Shown piece after piece: positions 35,724 to 44,294 of a stretch of DNA of 64,000 nucleotides (position 1 is the stretch's first letter; each line of letters starts with the position of its first letter). This DNA is from Microbacterium pygmaeum (GTDB lineage Bacteria > Actinomycetota > Actinomycetes > Actinomycetales > Microbacteriaceae), in contig NZ_LT629692.1 of assembly GCF_900100885.1 (NCBI RefSeq), positions 3,038,001 through 3,102,000 on the forward strand, in the 5' to 3' direction. The position numbers and the translations under genes were made by a program. A model generated the notes under the pieces. It did not search any database, had not been told where the DNA came from, and saw nothing but the letters and a program-made list of their open reading frames with translations.

Positions 35724-36731
35724 TCAGCGGAACAGCCCGCTGTACGCGTTGAGTGCGAGCTGACCGCCGAGGTGCGCGTACAGGACGTTGCTCGTCGCGG
35801 GGATCTCTCTGGAGGTCACCAGATCGATGAGGCCGGCCAGTGACTTGCCCTCGTAGACGGGGTCGGTGATCATCGCCTCGAGTGAGCCGCCCAGGCGGAT
35901 CGCATCGAGCGTGGATTCGACCGGGATGCCGTACAGGTCGCCCGCCCAGCCCTCGAGGATCGTGATCTCGTCCTCGCGCAGGTCGCGCCCGAGGCCGATC
36001 AGCTCGGCGGTGTTGCGGGCGATGCGCTCGACCTGGGCGCGGGTCTTGTCGATCGTCGCCGATGCGTCGATGCCGATGACCCGGCGGGGGCGGTCCTGGC
36101 CGGCGAAGCCGGCGATCATGCCGGCGTGCGTCGAGCCGGTGACGGTGCAGACGATGATCGTGTCGAAGAAGACGCCGAGCTCGCGCTCCTGCTGCTGCAC
36201 CTCGTACGTCCAGTTGGCGAAGCCGAGTCCGCCCAGGCGGTGATCGGAGGCACCGGCCGGGATGGCGTAGGGCGTGCCGCCGTCCGCGATCACCTCGTCG
36301 ATCGCCTGCTGCCAGCTGGAGCGGATGCCGATGTCGAAGCCCGCGGAGTCGAGGGTGACCTTCGCACCCATGATCCGCGAGAGCTGGATGTTGCCCACTC
36401 GGTCGCTCAGCGGGTCCGGCCATTCGACCCAGTTCTCCTGGACGAGGCGTGCCTTGAGCCCCAGCTTCGCCGCGACCGCAGCGACCTGACGGGTGTGGTT
36501 GGACTGGTATCCGCCGATCGAGACGAGGGTGTCGGCGCCCTGGGCGAGCGCCTCCGGGATGAGGTACTCGAGCTTGCGGGTCTTGTTGCCGCCGAAGGCG
36601 AGACCGCTGTTCACGTCTTCGCGCTTGGCCCAGATCTGCGCGCCGCCGAGGTGCTGCGTCAGACGCGGCAGGTGGTGGATCGGGCTCGGTCCGAAGGTGA
36701 GCGGGTAGCGCTCGAAGTCGGTGATCGGCAT
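35724..36731 (-). CDS. acdS: 1-Aminocyclopropane-1-carboxylate deaminase
   Basis: PLP enzyme that breaks the plant ethylene precursor ACC into 2-oxobutyrate and ammonia. 335 residues; PLP lysine K50 (FGGNKTRK), S77, and the residues that separate ACC deaminase from D-cysteine desulfhydrase: Y293-E294 (TDPVYEGKS) and L321 (YAHLGG), corresponding to Tyr294, Glu295 and Leu322 of the Pseudomonas enzyme. ATG has AAGGA upstream. A distinct AT-rich dyad 50-65 bases upstream may be an operator. Suggests plant association; no acdR-type regulator is adjacent. Confidence 0.85.
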   Translation of the reverse strand: MPITDFERYPLTFGPSPIHHLPRLTQHLGGAQIWAKREDVNSGLAFGGNKTRKLEYLIPEALAQGADTLVSIGGYQSNHTRQVAAVAAKLGLKARLVQENWVEWPDPLSDRVGNIQLSRIMGAKVTLDSAGFDIGIRSSWQQAIDEVIADGGTPYAIPAGASDHRLGGLGFANWTYEVQQQERELGVFFDTIIVCTVTGSTHAGMIAGFAGQDRPRRVIGIDASATIDKTRAQVERIARNTAELIGLGRDLREDEITILEGWAGDLYGIPVESTLDAIRLGGSLEAMITDPVYEGKSLAGLIDLVTSREIPATSNVLYAHLGGQLALNAYSGLFR

Positions 36732-36778
36732 GGAGGTTCCTTCATCGTCGCGGCTGCGGGTTCGCCGTCACGCTATCT

Positions 36779-36795
36779 CAATATTTTGGATATTG
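36779..36795 (-). promoter_or_regulatory. AT-rich operator-like dyad upstream of acdS
   Basis: CAATAT-N5-ATATTG inverted repeat in an otherwise GC-rich region. On the minus strand it lies just upstream of TAGCGT (36775-36770 zone), a possible -10 of acdS. Position and symmetry suit a GntR, PadR or Lrp-type regulator site. Confidence 0.5.
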
Positions 36796-36842
36796 CATTT
36801 CGCGCTGAGCCGAGCGCAGTACGCGTCCCCGCCGAGGCACGT

Positions 36843-36920
36843 GCGTCGGAGGATGTGACGAACGTCGGATGATTCGCTCGGAATCCTCCTACGCACGCGA
36901 AATCCTCCGAACATCGGAGG
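36843..36920. repeat. Palindromic intergenic repeat, family 2, copy B
   Basis: Shares with 26402-26473 the order CGTCGGAGGA, ACGAAxGTCGGA, GAATCCTCC and GAAATCCTCCGA with the same spacing. Stems are less perfect than in copy A. It ends in an extra ACATCGGAGG. Lies upstream of acdS and downstream of ispG. Confidence 0.7.
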
Positions 36921-37036
36921 CGTTCACGCCACAGCGGAGCGTCGCGGGGGCGACGCGACGCCGGCGCGAGGCGTGACGGATGCCGCCGCTGGACGCATGT
37001 CAGCGCGAGGCGAGCGGATGCCGCGCCCGGCGCGCG

Positions 37037-38188
37037 TCAGCTCGTGACGACCTGCGCCGTCCCGATCGTGGCCTCGGGACCCATCTCGTCGGCGATCCGG
37101 CGCGCCTCCTCGATGAGGGTCGCCACGATCTCGGACTCGGGAACGGTCTTGACGACCTGGCCCTTCACGAAGATCTGCCCCTTGCCGTTACCGGATGCGA
37201 CCCCGAGATCGGCTTCGCGCGCCTCGCCGGGGCCGTTGACGACGCAACCCATGACGGCGACCCGGAGTGGGACGGTCACGTCCTTGAGCCCCTCGGTCAC
37301 GTTGTCGGCCAGCGTGTAGACATCCACCTGCGCGCGGCCGCACGACGGGCACGACACGATCTCGAGCTTGCGTTCGCGGAGGTTCAGCGACTGCAGGATC
37401 TGGTGGCCGACCTTGACCTCTTCGGCCGGCGGGGCCGACAGGGAGACTCGGATGGTGTCGCCGATCCCCTCGCCGAGCAGGATGCCGAACGCCGTCGCGC
37501 TCTTGATGGTGCCCTGGAAGGCGGGGCCGGCCTCGGTCACGCCGAGGTGCAGCGGCCAATCCCCCATCTCGGCGAGAAGGCGGTAGGCCTTCACCATGAT
37601 CACCGGGTCGTTGTGCTTGACGGAGATCTTGAAGTCGTGGAAGTCATGCTCCTCGAACAGACTCGCCTCCCAGCGGGCGCTCTCGGCGAGCGCCTCGGGA
37701 GTGGCCTTGCCGTACTTCTCCAGCAGACGCGGGTCGAGCGAGCCCGCGTTGACTCCGATGCGCAGCGAGACACCGGCATCCGAGGCGGCTCTTGCGATCG
37801 CGCCGACCTGATCGTCGAACTTGCGGATGTTGCCGGGGTTCACGCGGACCGCGGCGCAACCGGCGTCGATGGCCTGGAAGACGTACTTCGGCTGGAAATG
37901 TATGTCGGCGATCACCGGGATCTGGCTCTTCTTGGCGATGATGTGCAGCACGTCCGCATCGTCCTGCGAGGGCACGGCGACGCGCACGATCTCGCAACCG
38001 GACGCCGTGAGCTCGGCGATCTGCTGCAGCGTCGCGTTGATGTTCGTGGTCGGCGTCGTGCACATCGACTGCACGCTGATCGGGGCGTTGCCGCCGACGA
38101 GCACCTTGCCCACTTTGATCTGCCGGGACTTGCGGCGGGGAGCGAGGGTTTCGGGGACCTTGGGCATCCCGAGATTCACAGCTGGCAC
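37037..38188 (-). CDS. ispG: 4-Hydroxy-3-methylbut-2-enyl diphosphate synthase
   Basis: Iron-sulfur enzyme of the MEP isoprenoid pathway. 383 residues; N-terminal TIM barrel (GNAPISVQSM, DIHF, RVNPGN) and C-terminal domain with cluster ligands C280, C283, C315 and E322 (CPSC, GCVVNGPGE). GTG start is seven bases after TAGGCT, leaderless. dxr and the RseP-type protease, often next to it, lie 5-10 kb away in this genome. Confidence 0.95.
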   Translation of the reverse strand: MPAVNLGMPKVPETLAPRRKSRQIKVGKVLVGGNAPISVQSMCTTPTTNINATLQQIAELTASGCEIVRVAVPSQDDADVLHIIAKKSQIPVIADIHFQPKYVFQAIDAGCAAVRVNPGNIRKFDDQVGAIARAASDAGVSLRIGVNAGSLDPRLLEKYGKATPEALAESARWEASLFEEHDFHDFKISVKHNDPVIMVKAYRLLAEMGDWPLHLGVTEAGPAFQGTIKSATAFGILLGEGIGDTIRVSLSAPPAEEVKVGHQILQSLNLRERKLEIVSCPSCGRAQVDVYTLADNVTEGLKDVTVPLRVAVMGCVVNGPGEAREADLGVASGNGKGQIFVKGQVVKTVPESEIVATLIEEARRIADEMGPEATIGTAQVVTS

Positions 38189-38241
38189 GTGATCCAGCCT
38201 ACGCCGCGCACCTGAGCGCGGGCGCGACGGGAGACCGTCGT

Positions 38242-38520
38242 TCAGGAACCCTTGAGGCGATCCATCTCGCTCTGGATCTGCGCCTCGCTGGGAGTGCCCG
38301 ATCCGCCGCCGAACGCGCTCACGGCGGAGAAGACGACCGCGATGCCGATTCCGGCGATGGGCCAGACCGGCCAGAAGCCTCCGGAGGAGGGTCCGCCGGT
38401 CAGAAGCCAGATCACGGTGAACAGTGCCGAGAGCACCACCCAGGTGATCAACAGGGAGTAGAAGCCTCGTTTGGCCTTGAGGCTGTGCAGGGCGCGGTCA
38501 CGGAGTTGGTCGTCGCTCAT
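38242..38520 (-). CDS. 2TM-domain small membrane protein
   Basis: 92 residues: a charged helix (DDQLRDRALHSLKAKRGFYSLLI) leading into two membrane helices (about 19-40 and 50-69) with FWPVWPI at the second, the pattern of the 2TM family. Unknown role. ATG is seven bases after TAGTCT (leaderless). Confidence 0.75.
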   Translation of the reverse strand: MSDDQLRDRALHSLKAKRGFYSLLITWVVLSALFTVIWLLTGGPSSGGFWPVWPIAGIGIAVVFSAVSAFGGGSGTPSEAQIQSEMDRLKGS

Positions 38521-38604
38521 GGGCGTCAGACTACTGAACCCCAGCGGCGGGCTCGAGCATTTTCGACGCCGGAGGGCATTCCGGCCGTGTGGTAACGTCA
38601 CGGC

Positions 38605-38640
38605 ATGCACGCGAACCGCAGCTGGTGGCCCGCCCGTTGA
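38605..38640 (+). CDS. trpL: trp leader peptide
   Basis: An 11-codon frame, MHANRSWWPAR, with tandem Trp codons at 38623-38628. ATG is six bases after TAACGT. It lies in front of an attenuator and of the anthranilate synthase gene, the standard arrangement for ribosome-mediated tryptophan attenuation. Confidence 0.88.
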   Translation: MHANRSWWPAR

Positions 38641-38693
38641 GGCGGTGTGTTCGCGTTCCCTGAAACTCGAAAGACCGCCCGAGGGCGGTCTTT
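38630..38693 (+). promoter_or_regulatory. Tryptophan attenuator with terminator
   Basis: Segment 1 CCGCC (38630-38634) pairs with segment 2 GGCGG (38641-38645). Segment 2 extended (GGCGGT, 38641-38646) can instead pair with ACCGCC (38674-38679), which is part of the terminator stem (11-bp arms 38670-38680 and 38683-38693, then TTTCT). A ribosome stalled at the Trp codons would cover segment 1 and favour the antiterminator. Confidence 0.85.
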
Positions 38694-38732
38694 CTGCATT
38701 GAGCGACCGCCTGACCCGATGAAAGGCCGGCG

Positions 38733-40652
38733 ATGACCCCGTCATCCTCACCCCTCGGCGCCGTGCTGGACGGCGACGTGCCGTTCGCGCTGATCGCCCG
38801 CGACCCCAGCACCGTCGAGCTGCTCACGGGTGAGGTCGTGGACGTCGACCTCCTCGCGGACATTCCGCTGACGGATGCCTCGGGCGCCCCCCGCGAGGTT
38901 CTCGCCCTCGTCCCGTACCGGCAGGTGCGCGAGCGCGGTTTCGTGTGCCACGACGACGGCGCTCCCCTGCGCTGCCTGGTGGTGACCGATCACATCGCGC
39001 TCCCGCGCGCCGAGGTGCTCGCCGCGCTCCCGGCGAGCCCGGTGCCGCTGCAGGACGCCGGTTTCGACATCGCCGACGAGGACTACGCCGACATCGTGCG
39101 CCGCGTCATCGCCGACGAGATCGGGCGTGGCGAGGGAGCGAACTTCGTGATCCGCCGCGACTTCACCGCCACCGTCGAGGCGCCAGGGGTCACCGCGGCG
39201 CTGACCTGGTTCCGGGCACTCCTCGAGCACGAGCGCGGCGCCTACTGGACGTTCGCCGTCGTCACCCCGGGACACATCGCCGTGGGCGCGAGCCCGGAGG
39301 CCCACGTGAGCGCCTGCGACGGCGTCGTGACGATGAACCCGATCTCGGGCACCTTCCGCCATCCCGCCGGTGGCGCCACCGCGCAGACCCTCACCGAGTT
39401 CCTGCGGTCGACCAAGGAGACCGAAGAGCTGTTCATGGTCGTCGACGAGGAGCTGAAGATGATGAGCGCCGTCTGCTCGGACGGCGGACGCATCACCGGC
39501 CCGCACCTGAAGGAGATGTCGCGCCTCACGCACACCGAATACGTGCTGCGCGGTCGCAGCAGACTCGACCCGCGCGACATCCTCCGCGAGACGATGTTCG
39601 CACCGACCGTCACCGGATCGCCGATGCAGAACGCCTGCACGGTGATCGCCCGGCACGAGCAGGCTCCGCGCGGCTACTACTCCGGTGTCGCCGCGCTGTT
39701 CACGCCGCGGTCTCAGGCCGGTGCTGAGACGACATCGGCCGACGGCGTGACGCACGATCTGGACGCACCGATCCTGATCCGCACCGCGTATCTGGTCGAC
39801 GGCACGCTGCGGGTGCCGGTCGGGGCCACCCTGGTGCGTCACTCCGACCCGATGGGCGAGGTCAACGAGACGCACGGCAAGGCGGCGGGCGTACTCGGGG
39901 CGATCGGCGCCATCCCCCGCGACGCTCCCGCACCGGACCCGGACGCCCCGGCGATCCCGGTCTCGCTCGGAGACGATCCCGACATCGCGGCTCTGCTCTC
40001 CTCCCGCAACGCCCGGCTCGCCGCATTCTGGCTCAACCCGCAGGCCACCGCCGGAGAGGGGCCCTTCGCCGGTCGCTCCGCGATCGTCGTCGATGCGGAG
40101 GATCGCTTCACAACGATGCTCGCCCACCAGCTGCGCCACCTCGGGCTGGACGCGCAGATCGTGCACTGGAGCGCCGTGACCGACGACCAGCTCGTCGAGG
40201 CCGACCTCGTCGTCTCCGGGCCCGGACCGGGCGATCCGCGGGAGCCGGGCAGCGCGAGGCTCCGTCGGATGCGCGATGTCGTCGCGCGTCGGCGAGCCAC
40301 CGGCCGGCCGCTGCTGGCAGTGTGCCTGAGCCACCAGATCCTCGCCGACTCGTTCGGGATCGCCCTGGCACCGCTGGATGCACCCCATCAGGGACTTCAG
40401 AAGACCGTGGACGTCTTCGGCACGCCGGCATCCATCGGCTTCTACAACACCTTCACCGCGCGGGTCGAGCCGGGCACGACCGCGGTCGGCGAGGCTGAGG
40501 TCGCCGCCGACCAGCTCTCGGGCGACGTCTACGCTCTGCGAGGGCCCGGGTTCGCGTCGGTGCAGGGGCACCTGGAATCGATCCTGTCGCGCGACGGGAT
40601 GACGACGCTCGAGCGGCTGGTCTGGCTCGCATTGGCTCCGGTCGACGCCTGA
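38733..40652 (+). CDS. trpEG: Fused anthranilate synthase (TrpE-TrpG type)
   Basis: 639 residues: chorismate-binding component I (about 1-420) joined to a class I glutamine amidotransferase (about 445-639) with triad C531 (AVCLSHQ), H613 and E615 (QGHLES). The MFAPTVTGSPMQNAC segment and the fused layout are also those of PhzE-type aminodeoxyisochorismate synthases. The trp leader and attenuator upstream argue for tryptophan synthesis; similar fused enzymes are known in Streptomyces. No other trp or phenazine genes lie in the window. Start ATG has AAAGG upstream. Confidence 0.87.
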   Translation: MTPSSSPLGAVLDGDVPFALIARDPSTVELLTGEVVDVDLLADIPLTDASGAPREVLALVPYRQVRERGFVCHDDGAPLRCLVVTDHIALPRAEVLAALPASPVPLQDAGFDIADEDYADIVRRVIADEIGRGEGANFVIRRDFTATVEAPGVTAALTWFRALLEHERGAYWTFAVVTPGHIAVGASPEAHVSACDGVVTMNPISGTFRHPAGGATAQTLTEFLRSTKETEELFMVVDEELKMMSAVCSDGGRITGPHLKEMSRLTHTEYVLRGRSRLDPRDILRETMFAPTVTGSPMQNACTVIARHEQAPRGYYSGVAALFTPRSQAGAETTSADGVTHDLDAPILIRTAYLVDGTLRVPVGATLVRHSDPMGEVNETHGKAAGVLGAIGAIPRDAPAPDPDAPAIPVSLGDDPDIAALLSSRNARLAAFWLNPQATAGEGPFAGRSAIVVDAEDRFTTMLAHQLRHLGLDAQIVHWSAVTDDQLVEADLVVSGPGPGDPREPGSARLRRMRDVVARRRATGRPLLAVCLSHQILADSFGIALAPLDAPHQGLQKTVDVFGTPASIGFYNTFTARVEPGTTAVGEAEVAADQLSGDVYALRGPGFASVQGHLESILSRDGMTTLERLVWLALAPVDA

Positions 40653-40682
40653 GACGGCGGCCCACTCGGCCGGCGCGACGAC

Positions 40683-41945
40683 TCAGCGGCGCTCACGAGC
40701 CGCGAGGAGTCGACGCTCGGCGTCGTTCGCGGTCAGCTCCCGCGCGCGCGTGGCGGCATCCATCGCTTCCCCCTCCCGTCCGAGCCTGCCGAGCAGGTGT
40801 CCGCGCACCGCGTGGAAGAGGTGATAGGCGGACAGCTCCGCTGCCAGCGCGTCGACCTCGGTGAGCGCAGCGCCAGGACCTTCGATCTCGGCGAGCGCGA
40901 CCGCCCGGTTCAGTCGCACGATGGGCGAGCGGTCGTAGGTCAGCAGCAGGTCGTACAGGGTCAGCACCTGCAGCCAATCGGTGTCGTCCGGTCTCGCGGC
41001 ATCCGCATGGCAGGCGGCGATCGCCGCCTGCAGCTGCCAGCGCCCTGGCCTGCGCAGCGCCGCCGCGGCATCGAGCGCTGCCCTGCCCTCAGCGACGAGG
41101 GCGGCGTCCCACTTCCGGCGGTCCTGATCGGCCAGCAGCACGAGTTCGCCGCCGACCGCCCGAGCGGTCTCCCGAGCTCGGTGCAGCAGGAGGAGCGCGA
41201 GCATTCCCTGCGCCTCCGCCTCGCGCGGCAGGGCGCGCGCCAGCACTCGGGCGAGCCAGAGCGCGTCGTCTGCGAGGTCGCGGTCGGCGGCGGCACCTCC
41301 TCCGATGGGCAGCTGCGCCTCGGTGTACATGACCGAGACCACGGTCAGCACGATGTCCAGGCGCGGAGCGCGCTCGGCGGGCTCGGGGATGCGGATCGGG
41401 ATGCCGGCTGCGCCGACCTTGCGCTTGGCACGGACGATCCGCTGGGCAACGGCCGCGTCGGTGCTCAGCGTCGCGCGCGCGATCTGCGCCGTCGTCAGAC
41501 CGCAGATCACACGGAGCGTCAGCGCGAGCTGCGCCTCGGGTGAGAGCGCCGGGTGGCAGCAGCCGAAGAGCATGGCGATCCGCTCGTCCGGCTCCGACGG
41601 CTCGTCGGGAGGCTGGATCGTCGCAGGCTCGGCCAGGAGCGCCAGCTTCGAGCGGAAGCGTGCTTCCCGCCGCAGTCGGTCCAGAGCATCGTGGCGGGCG
41701 GCCACGGTGAGCCAGGCACCGGGATTCGGCGGAAGACCGCGCACCCGCCAGGTGCGCAGCGCCTCCTCCACCGCACCGGCGACCGCGTCTTCGGCGATGT
41801 CGAGGTCGCCGATCCACGCGGTGAGCGCGGCGACGATGCGCGCGTACTCCTCACGCACGACGCGGCTGAGGAGCAGATCGGATGCCGCGGCCGGCGACCG
41901 GCCGGCTTCCCGGTGCGGCTCGGCCGCGGCATCCGCCTCGTTCAC
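40683..41945 (-). CDS. ECF sigma factor with C-terminal DUF6596/TPR-like domain
   Basis: 420-residue sigma-70 family factor, much longer than an ordinary ECF sigma. Region 2 (about 25-90, EYARIVAALTAWIGDLDIAEDAV) and region 4 (about 130-190, LSPEAQLALTLRVICGLTTAQIARA) are followed by a helical 230-residue C-terminal domain. This is the SigJ/ECF42-like group, in which the long C-terminal domain replaces an anti-sigma factor. GTG start overlaps the YCII gene stop (GTGA, 41942-41945), the usual partner for this group. The signal is unknown. Confidence 0.85.
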   Translation of the reverse strand: MNEADAAAEPHREAGRSPAAASDLLLSRVVREEYARIVAALTAWIGDLDIAEDAVAGAVEEALRTWRVRGLPPNPGAWLTVAARHDALDRLRREARFRSKLALLAEPATIQPPDEPSEPDERIAMLFGCCHPALSPEAQLALTLRVICGLTTAQIARATLSTDAAVAQRIVRAKRKVGAAGIPIRIPEPAERAPRLDIVLTVVSVMYTEAQLPIGGGAAADRDLADDALWLARVLARALPREAEAQGMLALLLLHRARETARAVGGELVLLADQDRRKWDAALVAEGRAALDAAAALRRPGRWQLQAAIAACHADAARPDDTDWLQVLTLYDLLLTYDRSPIVRLNRAVALAEIEGPGAALTEVDALAAELSAYHLFHAVRGHLLGRLGREGEAMDAATRARELTANDAERRLLAARERR

Positions 41946-42310
41946 GCCTCGAACTGGCTGTAGTCCACGACCATCGGCCGGATCTCGACCGAGTTGCCGG
42001 GCAGCTGCAGCATCGGCCACGTCTTCACCACCGCGATGGCCTCATCGAGGTCGGCGACATCCAGGACGCTGAAGCCGCCGATGACCTCCTTCGCCTCGGA
42101 GAACGGGCCGTCGACGACGACCGGCGCGGCGCCGGCGTTCTTGACGGTGGTGGCCGTGGTGACCGGCTGCAGTTCAGCGCCCGAGTCGGCGAACTTGTCG
42201 CCGTGCTCCTCGAACCAGACGTAGACCTGGCGGTAGACCTCCTCCGCGCGTTCGGGCGGCACGGCGGAATCCAGCTCTGGCGTACTGGCGAACATGATGA
42301 CGTACTTCAC
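41942..42310 (-). CDS. YCII/DGPF-domain protein
   Basis: 122-residue small dimeric protein of the YCII-related (DGPF) family: KYVIMFAS at the start, VVDGPFSEAKEVIGGF carrying the DGPF motif (about 68-72) and a dimer-type alpha/beta fold. These proteins are regularly encoded with ECF42-type sigma factors and may be their sensor or target. GTG start has AAGGA six to seven bases away. Forms a coupled pair with the sigma gene. Confidence 0.87.
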   Translation of the reverse strand: MKYVIMFASTPELDSAVPPERAEEVYRQVYVWFEEHGDKFADSGAELQPVTTATTVKNAGAAPVVVDGPFSEAKEVIGGFSVLDVADLDEAIAVVKTWPMLQLPGNSVEIRPMVVDYSQFEA

Positions 42311-42398
42311 GGCGAGTCCTTTCGTCAGGGGAACCGTTTCATCCCTGCAGCGAACGGACAAGCCCGTTTTCGACACGACCGGCGGGAATTCCTCGGAT

Positions 42399-43745
42399 TC
42401 AGAGGATCGTCAGCGGATTGAAGATGTCGGCGAGGATCAGGATCGCGCCCATTCCGATGAGCGCGATCACCACCACGAACGTCACGGGCACCAGCTTCGT
42501 CGCATCGACAGGCTTCGGAGGCGGGCGGCGGAAGACCTTCGCCCAGGTCCGCTTGATGCCGTCCCACAGCGCGACCACGATGTGACCGCCGTCCAGCGGC
42601 AGCAGCGGGACGAGGTTGAACACGAACAGGGCGACATTGAGGGAGGCGAGCAGTCCGAGGAAGCCCGCGACGCGATTGAGGATGGGGGCATCGGATGCTG
42701 CGACCTCGCCGGACAGGCGGCCCGCGCCCACGACGCTGAGCGGTCCGTTCGGGTCGCGCTCGCCGCCGGTGAACAGGCTGACGCCGGTCTCGTAGACCTT
42801 GACCGGGAGCTGCCAGATGATCCCACTCACCGCGCCGACATTCTCGATCGCCGCGGCGGGACCGGCCCAGATCGGCTGCCGGAGATACTCGACCTCCTGA
42901 CGCATCCCGACGATTCCGACCTGCTCGGTCACTGGCGCGCCGTTGGCGTCGGTGACCACGCGCCCGGCATCATCGGTGACCGCGCGGGGAACCGCGATGG
43001 GCGTCATGGTCAGTGTTCGCGGCGAGCCGTCGCGTTCCACGACGAGGCTGATCTGCTGGGCGGGTGAGTTCTGGATGACCTCGAACACCTCGGCGAACGT
43101 CTCGACGGGCCGACCGTTCACCGCGACGACGACATCGCCCGGCTGCATGCCCGCGGCTGCGGCCGGGGCGACCGGGTCGTCGGCGCCGCACTCGGTGCGC
43201 CCTGCATCCGCCGGGATGATGCACTCGCTGACGCTGGAGACGGTGGTGGTCGCCGTCTGCACGCCGATGCCGGAGAGCAGGATCGCGAACAGCACGATCG
43301 CGAACAGCAGATTCATCACCGGTCCGCCGAGCATGATCACGACGCGCTTGAAGACCGGGAGCTTGTAGAAGACGTGCTCGTCCTCGTCGGTCAGCAGCGT
43401 CTCGTCGTTGGCGGCACGCGCATCCTGCACCATCGTGGCGAAGAAGCCGCCGCCGGCCCGCCCGGCGCGCTGCCGCCCGGGCACGGCACGCGCGGTGTCC
43501 TTCGGTGACGGCGGGTACATCCCCGCCATCGAGATGTAGCCGCCGAGCGGGATCGCCTTGAAGCCGTATTCGGTCGAGCCGATGCGACGCGACCAGATCG
43601 TCGGCCCGAAGCCGATCATGTACTGGCCGACACGGACGCCGAACTTCTTGGCGGGGACGAGGTGCCCGAGCTCGTGGAGCGCGATCGAGACGGCGAGTCC
43701 TACGACCAGCAGGACGACGCCGATGACGAATGCGAGAACGCTCAC
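42399..43745 (-). CDS. rseP: RseP-type site-2 intramembrane metalloprotease
   Basis: Membrane zinc protease (M50) that cuts transmembrane regulators. 448 residues: HELGH at 24-28, membrane helix near 140, a periplasmic-side PDZ domain (about 190-260, GMQPGDVVVAVNGRPV) and NLVPLLPLDGGH near 380 giving the third zinc ligand Asp. Two start GTGs are in frame; the one at 43745 lies six bases after TAGCGT, which fits the leaderless rule seen throughout the window, so I prefer it to 43751. Located away from dxr and ispG. Confidence 0.9.
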   Translation of the reverse strand: MSVLAFVIGVVLLVVGLAVSIALHELGHLVPAKKFGVRVGQYMIGFGPTIWSRRIGSTEYGFKAIPLGGYISMAGMYPPSPKDTARAVPGRQRAGRAGGGFFATMVQDARAANDETLLTDEDEHVFYKLPVFKRVVIMLGGPVMNLLFAIVLFAILLSGIGVQTATTTVSSVSECIIPADAGRTECGADDPVAPAAAAGMQPGDVVVAVNGRPVETFAEVFEVIQNSPAQQISLVVERDGSPRTLTMTPIAVPRAVTDDAGRVVTDANGAPVTEQVGIVGMRQEVEYLRQPIWAGPAAAIENVGAVSGIIWQLPVKVYETGVSLFTGGERDPNGPLSVVGAGRLSGEVAASDAPILNRVAGFLGLLASLNVALFVFNLVPLLPLDGGHIVVALWDGIKRTWAKVFRRPPPKPVDATKLVPVTFVVVIALIGMGAILILADIFNPLTIL

Positions 43746-43845
43746 ACGCACACGCTACCCCCGCCGTGCTTTGAATCAGCCCGGAGTGCTGGGGGCAGCA
43801 CGCCGGGAACGCACTGCCGAGAGCGGGAAGAGCAGAATGGGGCAC

Positions 43846-44283
43846 ATGGCCGCTCCGCACCGCCCGGGTCTCCGGGTCGCGCCGGGGATCATCATCCCCG
43901 AGGCGGAGCTGTCCTGGCGGTTCTCACGATCGTCCGGTCCGGGCGGCCAGGGGGTCAACACCGCCGACTCCCGAGTGGAACTGCTGTGGGATGCCGCGGG
44001 CTCGAACATCCTCTCCCCGTCGCAGCGCGAGCGTCTCCTCGATCGTCTGCGCGGGCGCCTCGTGGACGGCGTCATCGTGATCGCAGCATCCGAGCATCGC
44101 TCTCAGCTGCGCAACCGCGACGCGGCGCGAGCGCGTCTTGCCGCCATCGTGGCCGACGCGCTCAGACCGCCGGCTCCTGTCCGGCGACCGACCGCGCCGA
44201 GCCGCGGCGCGAAGAAGCGACGGCTCGAAGCAAAGCGTCGCCGTACCGACCTCAAGCAGCTGCGCCGGCCGCCGACCGACTGA
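43846..44283 (+). CDS. ArfB/YaeJ-like GGQ peptidyl-tRNA hydrolase
   Basis: 145 residues with the release-factor catalytic loop SSGPGGQGVN (about 29-38) and a basic, unstructured C-terminal tail (SRGAKKRRLEAKRRR), the layout of ArfB, which rescues ribosomes stalled without a stop codon. No codon-recognition domains. ATG at 43846 is seven bases after CAGAAT; an in-frame ATG nine bases upstream is less well placed. Stand-alone gene. Confidence 0.85.
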   Translation: MAAPHRPGLRVAPGIIIPEAELSWRFSRSSGPGGQGVNTADSRVELLWDAAGSNILSPSQRERLLDRLRGRLVDGVIVIAASEHRSQLRNRDAARARLAAIVADALRPPAPVRRPTAPSRGAKKRRLEAKRRRTDLKQLRRPPTD

Positions 44284-44294
44284 TCGCGTGCCGC

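Larger units (their letters stand above)
36732..37036. other. 305-base gap between acdS and ispG
   Basis: Contains, from acdS outward, the acdS leader and Shine-Dalgarno, an AT-rich dyad (36779-36795), the family 2 palindromic element (36843-36920) and a GC-rich stretch ending in GCGGATGCCGCGCCCGGCGC next to the ispG stop. The same 20-base string precedes the pfkA stop at 12220. No open frame is supported. Confidence 0.7.

Noticed and set aside
38733..40652. Phenazine biosynthesis PhzE
   Set aside because: Fused layout fits, but the trp leader and attenuator and lack of phz genes favour tryptophan synthesis.
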